This document shows, piece after piece, positions 1 to 7,858 of a stretch of 64,000 bases of DNA. The DNA is taken from positions 248,001 to 312,000 of the forward strand of contig NZ_JAHBBW010000002.1 of the NCBI RefSeq assembly GCF_018390535.1. The letters are read 5' to 3'. The first letter of the stretch is position 1. The number at the start of each line of letters is the position of its first letter. The notes under the pieces are model-generated. The model ran no database searches. It was given only the letters and a program-made list of their open reading frames with translations, and was not told the DNA's origin. Origin of the DNA: Bacteroides propionicigenes. Lineage in GTDB: Bacteria > Bacteroidota > Bacteroidia > Bacteroidales > Bacteroidaceae. A program made the position numbers and the translations under genes.

Positions 1-925
1 TCACATCTCCGTCAATACCACCATTTCCACCTTCCCCTTTATCTACCTCTACCGTAATCTGTCCATCAGGGACAGGTACTTCAATATGTATTTCCTCATC
101 GGGAACAGACGGTGTTTCTTCTCCCTCATCAGGAATCGGAGGTGCTACCAAATCTTTAATATCCACCTGTACTTCCTGTACCTGTTTATCCACTTTGACA
201 ATTTTAATGGTCAGTACCATTGGATTATCAATACGTGTATCAACACCTTTCGGAAGCATGAAATGTGAAAAATATCCCCATAGCAGTCCATTTTTACAAT
301 CTGTCTCCACACAGACAGGCATCTCGGCAGGTTCACACATTCTTTTACCAAGATAGTAACCGCCATTCAACCCGCTCACATGACACACAACAGCCGATAT
401 ATTTTCCACACCACTCACCTTTATATCAAACGAATAGTTATTCACCACCCGTTCCGGTTTCAGTTTCATCACACGGGCCGTTTCACTCTTTGTAATCTCC
501 ACATCGTCCAATGCCACAACATAGAGGTTATCCGGTGACCAAACCATATCTTTCCCGCCATTCATACCTATACACTGCTCTGTATATGCCCTGATAGTCT
601 CGTAACTTCCATCACCATCTATACAGACCACCTCCGTATTATAGTTATAAACTATCATTGCATAATTACCGGGCGGCACTTTTACCTCTCCTCCAACAGC
701 CGGCAGATAACTTTCCACCTTCCGTCCTTCGGCATCTTTCGGATAAAATATTACCCGCATCGTTTCCGGTAACTCCTCTGCCACCTCCGTCCAGTCCAAC
801 GTTATCTGTACGCCACTGACAGGATAATCATCCAACACCCCTCTGAAACTACATCCCGACAGAGTTATAAATAGGCAGAACAGAGCTATCAGTAAACTAT
901 ATCTGACATTTCCTATCACATTCAT
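1..925 (-). CDS. DUF5119-like lipoprotein, 3' part outside the window
   Basis: Reading leftward from the ATG at 923-925 an open frame continues to base 1, so the C-terminus is missing. It begins with a lipoprotein signal peptide (MNVIGNVRYSLL..., lipobox LSGC, Cys at about residue 25). An N-terminal beta-rich part follows, with the W-T-E-V ... P-E-T-M-R-V-I-F-Y-P-K pattern that I associate with DUF5119, a Bacteroidales lipoprotein family often found in Mfa/Fim fimbrial clusters. After about residue 240 the chain becomes rich in Pro, Glu, Asp and Gly, like a linker. Its ATG overlaps the TGA of the upstream DUF3575 gene (ATGA), which implies translational coupling. Function in fimbria assembly is inferred from context only. 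Confidence 0.75.
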   Translation of the reverse strand, partial: MNVIGNVRYSLLIALFCLFITLSGCSFRGVLDDYPVSGVQITLDWTEVAEELPETMRVIFYPKDAEGRKVESYLPAVGGEVKVPPGNYAMIVYNYNTEVVCIDGDGSYETIRAYTEQCIGMNGGKDMVWSPDNLYVVALDDVEITKSETARVMKLKPERVVNNYSFDIKVSGVENISAVVCHVSGLNGGYYLGKRMCEPAEMPVCVETDCKNGLLWGYFSHFMLPKGVDTRIDNPMVLTIKIVKVDKQVQEVQVDIKDLVAPPIPDEGEETPSVPDEEIHIEVPVPDGQITVEVDKGEGGNGGIDGDV

Positions 926-1890
926 CGTCCTGCCGTTATATGCCACACTAAAGAAACTTTCGCCTTTGTAGGACCAATGAAATGATAGCGTCCACCATTC
1001 GTCCAGACTAAATCCCCTTTATAAGAGGTATATTTACGATACTCCGTCATTAAATAACCTATCCCCAAACTACACTCAATCGCCAAACGTCCGGCTATCC
1101 GGCGTGCATATCCGTAAGTCAGCCCCGAAGCTGCGTAATATTTGCCGCGAATGCCGTTCTCTTCCTTCAATTGAAAATCATATACTCCGCCTTCTGCATA
1201 TCCCCCCAAGAAATGACCAGTCAGCTTGTCACGCATATTTCTGTTGCCCAGCCAATAACGAACTTCCATACCTCCCGAGAGAAGCTGATAGCAAAAGCTA
1301 TGTCGGCTGTTCAACCACCAGGGACATTTATATTCGGTATTCAAAGACCACTTCCGCCCTATCGAAAGCTCTACTTCCACATTCGGGGCCAATACTAAAT
1401 CATATAATATATTATTCTTCAGAGCCACAATAACCTTACGCGATGTATCCGCTTTTTTCTCTTCCGCCATCAACACAGCCGATGGAACAATCCGTTCTGC
1501 ACTTATGTATATCATAGGCAGCATCTTCTCCGACATCCGTATATCTGCTATGGGCAGTTCCTCCGACTTTATCATACATCTGCCAATCCTCGGAAAAATA
1601 ACTTGCGACAAATATCTATAAGCTCTACCGCCGTTTAAATAGCACAACAACTCCGTCAATCTGTCAAAACTCCCGTAATGATACTGAATCAACATTAATA
1701 CTTCTTCTCTGTCCGGCACATTCTTATCAGCGGTTACCCACTGATAGACTTCTTCCCACTTATCCGGTTCTATCATTGAATTATTCACCGAATTATTTAC
1801 AATCATCAATGTATTAGCCCGCATATACTCTCTCCCCACCAAAAGTAAAAAGAGTATCATAAGAATAATTATATTGACGCGATTCACCAT
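922..1890 (-). CDS. DUF3575 family protein (fimbrial-cluster type)
   Basis: The 322-residue protein starts with a hydrophobic segment (about residues 6-18) without a lipobox, so it is exported or membrane-anchored. The middle is a predicted globular region. From about residue 155 the sequence K-N-N-I-L-Y-D-L-V-L-A-P-N-V-E-V-E-L followed by repeated aromatic/Gly strands and G-Y-A-R-R is typical of DUF3575, an outer-membrane-barrel-like family. DUF3575 and DUF5119 genes commonly precede fimbrillin genes in Bacteroides. Here the pair is coupled by a 4-bp overlap. A -7 box TACTTTTG at 1911-1918 (minus strand) would start transcription about 15 bases before the ATG. The precise role is unknown. 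Confidence 0.75.
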   Translation of the reverse strand: MVNRVNIIILMILFLLLVGREYMRANTLMIVNNSVNNSMIEPDKWEEVYQWVTADKNVPDREEVLMLIQYHYGSFDRLTELLCYLNGGRAYRYLSQVIFPRIGRCMIKSEELPIADIRMSEKMLPMIYISAERIVPSAVLMAEEKKADTSRKVIVALKNNILYDLVLAPNVEVELSIGRKWSLNTEYKCPWWLNSRHSFCYQLLSGGMEVRYWLGNRNMRDKLTGHFLGGYAEGGVYDFQLKEENGIRGKYYAASGLTYGYARRIAGRLAIECSLGIGYLMTEYRKYTSYKGDLVWTNGGRYHFIGPTKAKVSLVWHITAGR

Positions 1891-1910
1891 AACCTTACGT
1901 TATATGAAAG

Positions 1911-1999
1911 CAAAAGTAAGCTATTAAAGTTAAAGAAAATACAGAAAGACTAACTCATTTAAACGATTGGAAGGCTTTGTGAAACGATTGGAAGCTTTT
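1911..1999 (-). promoter_or_regulatory. promoter and operator-like direct repeats of the DUF3575-DUF5119 operon
   Basis: The minus strand carries a Bacteroides -7 box TACTTTTG at 1918-1911. Farther upstream, two copies of AAACGATTGGAAG (plus-strand reading) start at 1961 and 1982, exactly 21 bp or about two helical turns apart. This spacing suits a dimeric regulator binding one face. The regulator is not identifiable here. Confidence 0.5.
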
Positions 2000-2196
2000 T
2001 GCAACTTGTCAACTTTCCATACAAATAAGAAATGGAATATTCCATGAAAATCAAGAGCCGTACAACTCTTCCTCTTCAAAGGAATTATCATATCGTCAGC
2101 ATTTGTCCATCTATTCGAGTCAAGAAGTCAAGCGTGTACGAAAACAGTAAATATTCGTAAAATAAAACTAAAAGAATTTCAGAAAAAGAGTAAATG

Positions 2197-2228
2197 TTTG
2201 GAAGATATAAGAAGAAACCATACATTTG
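2197..2228 (+). promoter_or_regulatory. promoter of small RNA copy A
   Basis: TTTG at 2197-2200, a 20-bp spacer and TACATTTG at 2221-2228 match the Bacteroides TTTG / TAnnTTTG promoter pattern. No protein gene follows on this strand before the terminator at 2275-2300. Confidence 0.7.
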
Positions 2229-2234
2229 TCACGT

Positions 2235-2300
2235 GATTTTTTTCATAGTATTAGATTTAAGGTTAACAAAGGTTGGAGTACAGCGGTACTCCTTTTTTTT
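2235..2300 (+). ncRNA. candidate small RNA, copy A of a two-member family
   Basis: A transcript from the promoter just upstream would begin near 2235 and end at a strong intrinsic terminator: stem GGAGTAC (2275-2281), loop AGCG, GTACTCC (2286-2292), then eight T. The body is a T-run, CATAGTATTAGATTTAAGG, then TTAACAAAGG. The same order (T-run, CATAGT, AAGGTT, GGTTAA, G-rich hairpin, T-run, ATGCCAA) recurs at 54236-54311. No open reading frame of note fits. From memory it resembles a paralogous sRNA family reported in Bacteroides, but I could not compare sequences. It runs convergently into the 3' end of dprA. Confidence 0.65.
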
Positions 2301-3417
2301 ATGCCAATAAGTGATACACTCCTCCCACCAATGTTTTTACCACCCCTTTCATCTCCAATTCAAAAAGCAGGGCGCTCATACGATTTACCGGTATATCCGC
2401 TTCTACTACAAGCGTATTGATATGCGAATCTCCCTGGCGGGTCAGTATGCGCACCACCAACTCCTCCTCAGCGGTCAGCTCCGGAAACAAATTGCGCTGA
2501 ATACCCTCCGCCTTGAGTGCAGATTCCGCACTGCCCCATCCCATTGTTCTTACAAATTCCTCGGCGCTTTGCACAAGTGCCGCCTTATTATCCCGTATCA
2601 ACTGATTGCAACCGATAGAAGCGGTGTCCGTCACCCGCCCGGGTACGGCAAAGCAATCACGATGATAGCCGTCAGCCAAATCCGCCGTAATCAAAGAACC
2701 GCCTTTAGCGGCAGATTCCACCACAATCGTTGCGTCACACATCCCCGCCACAATACGGTTACGACTGACGAAGTTATGTTTGTCCGGATTAGTCTCGGTA
2801 AGAAACTCGGTAAGCAAGCCGCCATTTGCCAGCATATCGACAGCCGTTTTACGATGCACAAAAGGATAAATACGGTCCAAGCCATGGGCCAGAACAGCGA
2901 CTGTGGAAATATTATCGGCAAGTGCGGCACGATGCGCATGAATATCAATGCCATAAGCAAGGCCGCTCACTACCAGAACATCGGGAAGAAGCACAGACAA
3001 ATCGTGTATGAAGTCGGCACAAAACTGTTTGCCGTACTCCGTTGCCCGACGCGTACCTACCATATTAATAATATGTAGTCGATTAAAATCAGCGTTTCCT
3101 TTGAAAAACAAAACAATCGGGGCGTCCTCACACTCCCTCAAGCGGGAAGGATAGGCCTCATCCTGCAAAGTGAGACAAGTCAGGCGGTTCTTTTCCACAA
3201 ACTCCATTTCGCGCTCGGCACGGAGAAAAGCGGCGGGGCAATCAAGAGCCACAATTATGGAAGGATTCACGCCGGGCAGGAGTTCCGGCAACTCTTTACG
3301 CCGCCCGAAAACGTCGACGGCACTACCTATGCCGTCTATTAAACGCTTTGCCCCGATATGTCCTATACCGGGGCAAAGCGTAAGAGCTATACAGCAAAGA
3401 CGTTCGTCGTTATTCAT
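2299..3417 (-). CDS. dprA: DNA processing protein DprA (Smf)
   Basis: DprA binds single-stranded DNA entering the cell and loads RecA. The Rossmann-like core is clear: V-G-T-R-R-A-T-E-Y-G, then S-G-L-A-Y-G-I-D, N-R-I-V-A-G and the A-K-G-G-S-L-I-T segment. The last 60 residues form the winged-helix C-terminal domain and end in G-G-V-Y-H-L-L-A, as usual for the family. I chose ATG 3417 (MNNDERL) over an upstream ATG at 3435 because it overlaps the thioesterase stop by only 8 bases (ATGAATAA) and gives the usual N-terminus; the length is then 372 residues. It probably forms an operon with the thioesterase and the U32 gene. Confidence 0.9.
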   Translation of the reverse strand: MNNDERLCCIALTLCPGIGHIGAKRLIDGIGSAVDVFGRRKELPELLPGVNPSIIVALDCPAAFLRAEREMEFVEKNRLTCLTLQDEAYPSRLRECEDAPIVLFFKGNADFNRLHIINMVGTRRATEYGKQFCADFIHDLSVLLPDVLVVSGLAYGIDIHAHRAALADNISTVAVLAHGLDRIYPFVHRKTAVDMLANGGLLTEFLTETNPDKHNFVSRNRIVAGMCDATIVVESAAKGGSLITADLADGYHRDCFAVPGRVTDTASIGCNQLIRDNKAALVQSAEEFVRTMGWGSAESALKAEGIQRNLFPELTAEEELVVRILTRQGDSHINTLVVEADIPVNRMSALLFELEMKGVVKTLVGGVYHLLA

Positions 3418-3817
3418 GGTCGAGGTAGGGGGCAAAGACGTTATCGAATAATTCGCTGTCGCTTAAACGTCCGTTCACCACACATACCGTTTCAACCACC
3501 GCCTTAATGGCTACCTTATTATCACTTGCCCTGAAAATATCCTGATAGAACACGTATTTGATGCCTTCCTTCTTCATCGCCAGTTTCGACACGAACTCAT
3601 CACCGCTCTTCAACGGCGTTTTGAAAGCCATATTGATTCGTGCCACCACCGGGTCTACTCCCTGTTCGTGGAGCGCTGCAAAGCTGACACCCGTGCTCAA
3701 CAGGAACTCGTGCCTCGTATGCTCCAGATAATGCTGATAATTGGCATTGTTGACAATACCTTGAAGGTCGCATTCATAGTCGCGAACCTTCATCTTCAGT
3801 TCATAAATATAGTTCAT
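3410..3817 (-). CDS. acyl-CoA thioesterase, YbgC/4-hydroxybenzoyl-CoA type
   Basis: This 135-residue protein has the length of a single hot-dog domain. The N-terminal segment Y-E-C-D-L-Q-G-I-V-N-N-A-N-Y-Q-H-Y contains the D-x-x-G-I-V motif with the catalytic Asp of this thioesterase class, followed by a conserved Y/H-rich helix. It would hydrolyse acyl-CoA or acyl-carrier thioesters in the cytoplasm. The substrate cannot be told. It lies between the U32 gene (44-bp gap) and dprA (8-bp overlap), a co-directional trio. Confidence 0.8.
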   Translation of the reverse strand: MNYIYELKMKVRDYECDLQGIVNNANYQHYLEHTRHEFLLSTGVSFAALHEQGVDPVVARINMAFKTPLKSGDEFVSKLAMKKEGIKYVFYQDIFRASDNKVAIKAVVETVCVVNGRLSDSELFDNVFAPYLDHE

Positions 3818-3861
3818 TAGGATATTTACTATTTAACAGTTTACGATTTACCATTTGATAG

Positions 3862-5148
3862 TCAACCGCGTTTATTCTCTATATCCAAGCCTTTAAACTT
3901 CTTGAGCTCCTCTACGGAAACCAGTTTGTAGAGTTTGTCGCTGGGACGTATTTTATCGGCCTTCATCGAGAAGTGCTGTCCCTTCTTCACGGTCTGTACG
4001 GGTTTCAAATCCACGCGCGCCTCTTCCAATGTGGTAAAGACGGCTCCTGTTGTGGGCCCCGTTATCAGCAGTTTATCGCCAACATTGACTTCGGCAGCTT
4101 CCACCAAGAACTCCGCCACACCGATATTTGAGAAATACCGGATGCCCTTACCGACATAAATCTTGCGTTCGGTAGCTGCAGAACCGTAATTCCGGGTCCA
4201 TTCGCCCAAACGTTGTCCCAAGTAATAGCCGTCCCAAAAGCCGCGGTTAAAGACAGTTTTCAGACGTTCATCCCAAACCGCTATCTTTTCATCGGTGAAT
4301 GTGCCGTCCACATAAGAGCGGATAGCCTCTTTATAGCATTCCACTACGGTACGCACGTACTCGGGACCGCGGGCACGTCCCTCAATCTTAAACACGCGTA
4401 CACCTGCATCCAGCATCTTGTTCATGAAATGGATGGTTTTCAGGTCTTTGGGTGACATAATATATTGGTTGTCAATATCCAATTCCACATCCGTTTCCTT
4501 GTCGCGCACCGTATAGGAACGGCGGCACACCTGCATACATGCTCCCCGGTTGGCAGAATGATTCATCTCGTGCAGCGAGAGGTAGCACTTGCCCGATACC
4601 GCCATGCACAAAGCGCCATGGCAGAACATCTCGATACGTATCTGTTCACCGCCCGGACCGCAAATATTCTCTTCGCAGATATGGCGATAGATTTCCGCCA
4701 CCTGTTCCAGGTTCAGCTCACGCGCCAGCACCACTACATCGGCAAACCGGGCATAGAAACGCAAAGCCTCCACATTTGAGATATTCAGCTGCGTAGACAA
4801 ATGCACCTCCTGACCTATCTGCCGGGCATAGCTCATCACCGCCACATCTGCTGCAATCACCGCCGAAATGCCTGCCGCTTTTGCCGCATCCACAATGGTG
4901 CGCATCAAGGGAATGTCATTATCGTATATAATGGTATTCACCGTAAGATAGCTTTTCATGCCGTGCTCGTCGCAGGTACGGGCTATCTCGCGCAGGTCAT
5001 CTATTGTAAACGTATTCGCCGAACGGGCACGCATATTCAGATTCTCGATACCGAAATAAATAGAATCCGCACCTGCTTGGATAGCAGCCGCCAAAGATTC
5101 GCGTGAACCTACCGGCGCCATAATTTCAAAATCACTGATAGAGGGCAT
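3862..5148 (-). CDS. U32-family protein, TrhP-like (tRNA U34 hydroxylation)
   Basis: The protein begins with the U32 signature A-P-V-G-S-R-E-S-L-A-A-A-I-Q-A-G-A-D and has the Cys cluster C-H-G-A-L-C-M-A-V-S-G-K-C ... N-R-G-A-C-M-Q-V-C-R-R that in TrhP/RlhA-type proteins holds an Fe-S cluster. The C-terminal barrel (about residues 330-420) also fits. The 'peptidase' name is historical; TrhP members make 5-hydroxyuridine at tRNA position 34. An ATG at 5181 would lie only a few bases after the probable transcription start, so I prefer ATG 5148 (428 residues). It diverges from dusB, another tRNA-uridine modifier. The subfamily assignment is tentative; membership in U32 is firm. Confidence 0.75.
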   Translation of the reverse strand: MPSISDFEIMAPVGSRESLAAAIQAGADSIYFGIENLNMRARSANTFTIDDLREIARTCDEHGMKSYLTVNTIIYDNDIPLMRTIVDAAKAAGISAVIAADVAVMSYARQIGQEVHLSTQLNISNVEALRFYARFADVVVLARELNLEQVAEIYRHICEENICGPGGEQIRIEMFCHGALCMAVSGKCYLSLHEMNHSANRGACMQVCRRSYTVRDKETDVELDIDNQYIMSPKDLKTIHFMNKMLDAGVRVFKIEGRARGPEYVRTVVECYKEAIRSYVDGTFTDEKIAVWDERLKTVFNRGFWDGYYLGQRLGEWTRNYGSAATERKIYVGKGIRYFSNIGVAEFLVEAAEVNVGDKLLITGPTTGAVFTTLEEARVDLKPVQTVKKGQHFSMKADKIRPSDKLYKLVSVEELKKFKGLDIENKRG

Positions 5149-5186
5149 AACAAATTTATTTGTATTATTATATTCGCACATTTATT

Positions 5187-5226
5187 TTCGCAAAGGTAGG
5201 CTTTTTTCCGTATTTTTGCAGGCAAA
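5187..5226. promoter_or_regulatory. overlapping divergent promoters of the U32 gene and dusB
   Basis: Minus strand: TACCTTTG at 5198-5191. Plus strand: TATTTTTG at 5211-5218. Only 12 bp separate the two -7 boxes, so each promoter's upstream contact region falls on the other's core. The two genes should therefore compete for polymerase. Confidence 0.6.
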
Positions 5227-5238
5227 TCCAGTTAGAAT

Positions 5239-6219
5239 ATGAAGATTAAAGATATAGACCTCGGCAAGTATCCCGTAGTGCTTGCCCCTATGGAGGATGT
5301 GACCGACCCGGCCTTCCGACTGATGTGCAAAAGTTTCGGAGCGGATATGGTATACACCGAGTTCGTGTCGAGCGACGCACTGATACGCTCTGTCAGCAAG
5401 ACCGAGCAGAAGCTGAACATCAGCGACGAAGAACGCCCCGTAGCCATACAAATATACGGCAAAGATACGGACACGATGGTAGAAGCGGCACGCATTGTGG
5501 AACAGGCACGTCCGGATATACTGGATATAAACTTCGGTTGCCCCGTAAAACGTGTAGCCGGCAAAGGAGCCGGAGCGGGAATGTTGCAGAATATCCCCAA
5601 AATGCTGGAGATAACCCGTGCCGTGGTAGATGCCGTACAGATACCCGTCACCGTAAAAACCCGTCTCGGCTGGGATGCCAACAGCAAGATTATCGTAGAG
5701 TTGGCGGAGCAACTGCAAGACTGCGGTATTGCCGCCCTTACCATCCACGGCCGCACCCGTGCCCAAATGTATACAGGTGAGGCGGACTGGACTCTGATTG
5801 GCGAAGTCAAGAATAATCCCCGTATGCATATTCCCGTCATCGGCAATGGTGACGTAACCACTCCCCAAAGGGCGAAAGAATGCTTTGACCGCTATGGCGT
5901 GGATGCCATTATGATAGGCCGCGCCAGCTTTGGCCGCCCCTGGATATTCAAGGAAGTGAAACATTATCTGGAAACGGGTGAGGAGATGCCGCCCCTCAGT
6001 CCGGAGTGGAAGCTCAATGTGCTCCGCCGGGAAGTAGAAGACAGCGTAAAACTGTTGGACGAACGAAGAGGCATCCTGCATGTACGCCGTCACTTGGCAG
6101 CAAGTCCTTTGTTCAAAGGTATTCCCAACTTCCGGGATACACGCATCGCCATGTTGCGGGCAGAAACGAAAGAGGAACTATACCGTATCTTTGACGACAT
6201 AGCCCCCTTACTTCCTTAA
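5239..6219 (+). CDS. dusB: tRNA-dihydrouridine synthase DusB
   Basis: This FMN enzyme reduces specific uridines to dihydrouridine in tRNA. The 326-residue length is normal. Visible marks are the N-terminal A-P-M-E-D-V-T-D, the D-I-N-F-G-C-P-V-K segment with the catalytic Cys (about residue 100), and the T-V-K-T-R-L-G-W, H-G-R-T and I-G-N-G-D-V phosphate-binding loops. The C-terminal helical domain recognises tRNA. Its promoter TATTTTTG (5211-5218) places the start of transcription about 14 bases before the ATG. It is monocistronic and followed by a 760-bp gene-free stretch. Confidence 0.93.
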   Translation: MKIKDIDLGKYPVVLAPMEDVTDPAFRLMCKSFGADMVYTEFVSSDALIRSVSKTEQKLNISDEERPVAIQIYGKDTDTMVEAARIVEQARPDILDINFGCPVKRVAGKGAGAGMLQNIPKMLEITRAVVDAVQIPVTVKTRLGWDANSKIIVELAEQLQDCGIAALTIHGRTRAQMYTGEADWTLIGEVKNNPRMHIPVIGNGDVTTPQRAKECFDRYGVDAIMIGRASFGRPWIFKEVKHYLETGEEMPPLSPEWKLNVLRREVEDSVKLLDERRGILHVRRHLAASPLFKGIPNFRDTRIAMLRAETKEELYRIFDDIAPLLP

Positions 6220-6389
6220 GTCCCGGTTAATATTTCCATATGCCTGCCAACAAAGGCCATAATTAACACATAACCCACACCTTTTTATCGACAGGCCATA
6301 AATATTCAACTAAAAGCCATTCAGTTCCTAAGTGAATCATATTCGTTCGTAATGATTCTCAATGGAATTTAACAACCTCACATACATAC

Positions 6390-6450
6390 TTTGATGTACA
6401 TCATAATTCATTTTGATATACGTCAAAACGGATTATGATATACATCAAAA
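6390..6450. promoter_or_regulatory. three tandem FNR/CRP-like palindromes, 22-bp period
   Basis: Three 17-18 bp imperfect palindromes sit centre to centre at 22 bp: TTTGATGTACATCATAA (6390-6406), TTTTGATATACGTCAAAA (6411-6428) and TTATGATATACATCAAAA (6433-6450). Each resembles the TTGAT-N4-ATCAA half-site layout of FNR/CRP proteins. No protein gene follows on either strand within 500 bp; the next structure is the large hairpin at 6486. Confidence 0.5.
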
Positions 6451-6485
6451 CAGGGAATATTCTTGGATTTCAATTTACACCTGTA

Positions 6486-6727
6486 CCCCTTCCACCCTTC
6501 CGAACCCTCCTGTTTATACGGGGTAGCGGGTGGAACCCGCTTTTTACTCCCCCAATGACACACCTCAGCTCCCTAAACCACGGGCATTTGTCCTGCAAAC
6601 CACAGGCGTTTGAGGAGCTGAGGTGTGTGGTTTAGGGAGCTGAGATGCGTCATTGGAATTGCCGGAATGTGCAGGGGTTCCACCCGCTACCCCGTATAAA
6701 CAGGAGGGTTCGGAAGGGTGGAAGGGG
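6486..6727. repeat. 242-bp nested palindrome with perfect 53-bp outer arms
   Basis: Bases 6486-6538 and 6675-6727 are exact inverted copies (53 of 53 compared by hand). Inside, 6552-6581 and 6627-6656 pair with 2 mismatches in 30, and 6559-6572 can alternatively pair with 6614-6627. The apex holds two near-direct copies of AAACCACRGGCRTTTG. It lies between convergent genes. No target-site duplication or open frame is visible. It could be a MITE-like element, a structured RNA or an elaborate bidirectional terminator. Confidence 0.85.
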
Positions 6728-6826
6728 GTGGCATGAAAGCAACATGACCTCTACCAACAATTGCAATTGGTCAGTACAACGACGAACATTACTAAAAGTC
6801 GTCTTATACTCATGATTATTTATAAT

Positions 6827-6975
6827 AAGTAAGTGTTGAATTTTAATTTATATCAAGAGCATCTGTCATTCAGAGCGAAGCGAAGAATCTACTCTCTTTA
6901 TGTATACATAGAGAAGAGATTCTTCGCTCCGCTCTGAATGACAGATAGTATAAACTAATTATGCACATTTACTTA
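6827..6975. repeat. repeat family 1, full-length copy
   Basis: The core is a 28-bp inverted repeat (6863-6890 with 6917-6944, one mismatch) beginning CTGTCATTCAGAGCG and containing GAAGAATCT. The loop itself contains the palindrome TATGTATACATA. Outer flanks (AAGTAAGTGTTGAA... at 6827-6854; ATAGTATAAACTAATTATG... at 6945-6975) recur at the other copies, so the element is larger than its hairpin. Related copies: 23952-24026, 53970-54049, 58391-58435. Confidence 0.8.
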
Positions 6976-6979
6976 ACGA

Positions 6980-7840
6980 TTATTTCTTCAACGTATCATA
7001 TTCTTCTTTAGAAATAAAGACAACTTTGGTTGCACCGTTATATTTAGGTTGGTCATAAGAAAGCTTCAAATCTTTGTCCAACACTTGTTCCGCCTGCAAT
7101 TCTATAGCTTCACGATTCGGAAAACTTCCGAAGGGATATTGCAAACTTACTCCTACAACCTTTCCTCCGGCATCCATATACTTATAGCAGATAGGATAGT
7201 CCGCACTTTCCCCTTTGCCTATTGTCAGAGGAACATTTATTTTAATACGGAAAGAGACAGAAACAGTAACATCCTCAGTACCATTAGCTTTCGCCTCAGT
7301 TACCATAGGTTGGGAAGCAATAGAATAGAACAATCCTTCGGAGAGTTCATAAGGCAGTTCCATACCTACCAACTTCTTGGCAGCCGCCCCCAGTTTCGTT
7401 TCGCTATCCTTGTCCAGTTGCTGTTTTTTCTCTGCCAACTTAGCTATTTCTGCCACATCAGGATTCTCTGCCTTAGCAAGTTTCTCCAATTTCTCAGCCT
7501 ATGCCAAAGCTCTTTTCAGATATAAGCCCGCTTCCCCATCCATTCCTTCCCGCTGATAGATACAACCGATATTAGAATAGGCCTGCGCCAGACAAGAAAG
7601 CATGATATGGTAAGAGGCTTCAGCAATGTGCTTCCGGGCATAAGATTGCATACGGGTCAGATAGACTCTGCATTTCTCTCCTTAAGCGCCTGCCGGTATC
7701 CTTTCGATAAACATTGGGAAAAGACATCCGCAACTTCACCATTCTCTATCATAAACGGGCATGGAAGTCTCCGTCGAGAAAGCAGGACTTGCAAATAAGA
7801 AAAAATAAAAGCCGGCAACCAGCTTGAGTATGTATTTCAT
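6980..7840 (-). pseudogene. decayed gene for a secreted, TPR-like helical protein
   Basis: Reading left from ATG 7840, a signal peptide (MKYILKLVAGFYFFLFASPAFS) is followed after some 12 residues by a TGA. The sense continues in another frame (ENGEVADVFSQCLSKGY...) to a second stop near 7657, then in a third frame through a TPR-like stretch (A-Y-S-N-I-G-C-I-Y-Q-R-E-G...G-L-Y-L-K-R-A-L-A), an in-frame TAG near 7500, and an intact 169-residue C-terminal part (6980-7489) with conserved beta-rich sequence. That is at least two frameshifts and one nonsense codon. The distal part might still be translated from ATG 7489. The original function is unknown. Confidence 0.75.
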
Positions 7841-7858
7841 AAGCATATGATTTCAGTA

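Larger units (their letters stand above)
6220..6979. other. gene-free stretch between convergent dusB and a pseudogene
   Basis: Besides the tandem palindromes (6390-6450), the nested hairpin (6486-6727) and the repeat element (6827-6975), I see nothing coding. A weak -7-like TATTCTTG lies at 6458-6465, just before the hairpin. Confidence 0.6.

Noticed and set aside
5182..6093. 303-codon minus-strand frame opposite dusB
   Set aside because: It lies wholly antisense to a clear dusB, has no recognisable motif and is composed of His/Tyr/Gly-rich shadow sequence.
6539..6674. Invertible promoter between the 53-bp inverted repeats
   Set aside because: No TAnnTTTG box lies inside, and the interior is itself nearly palindromic, so inversion would change little. 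Not excluded, but not supported.
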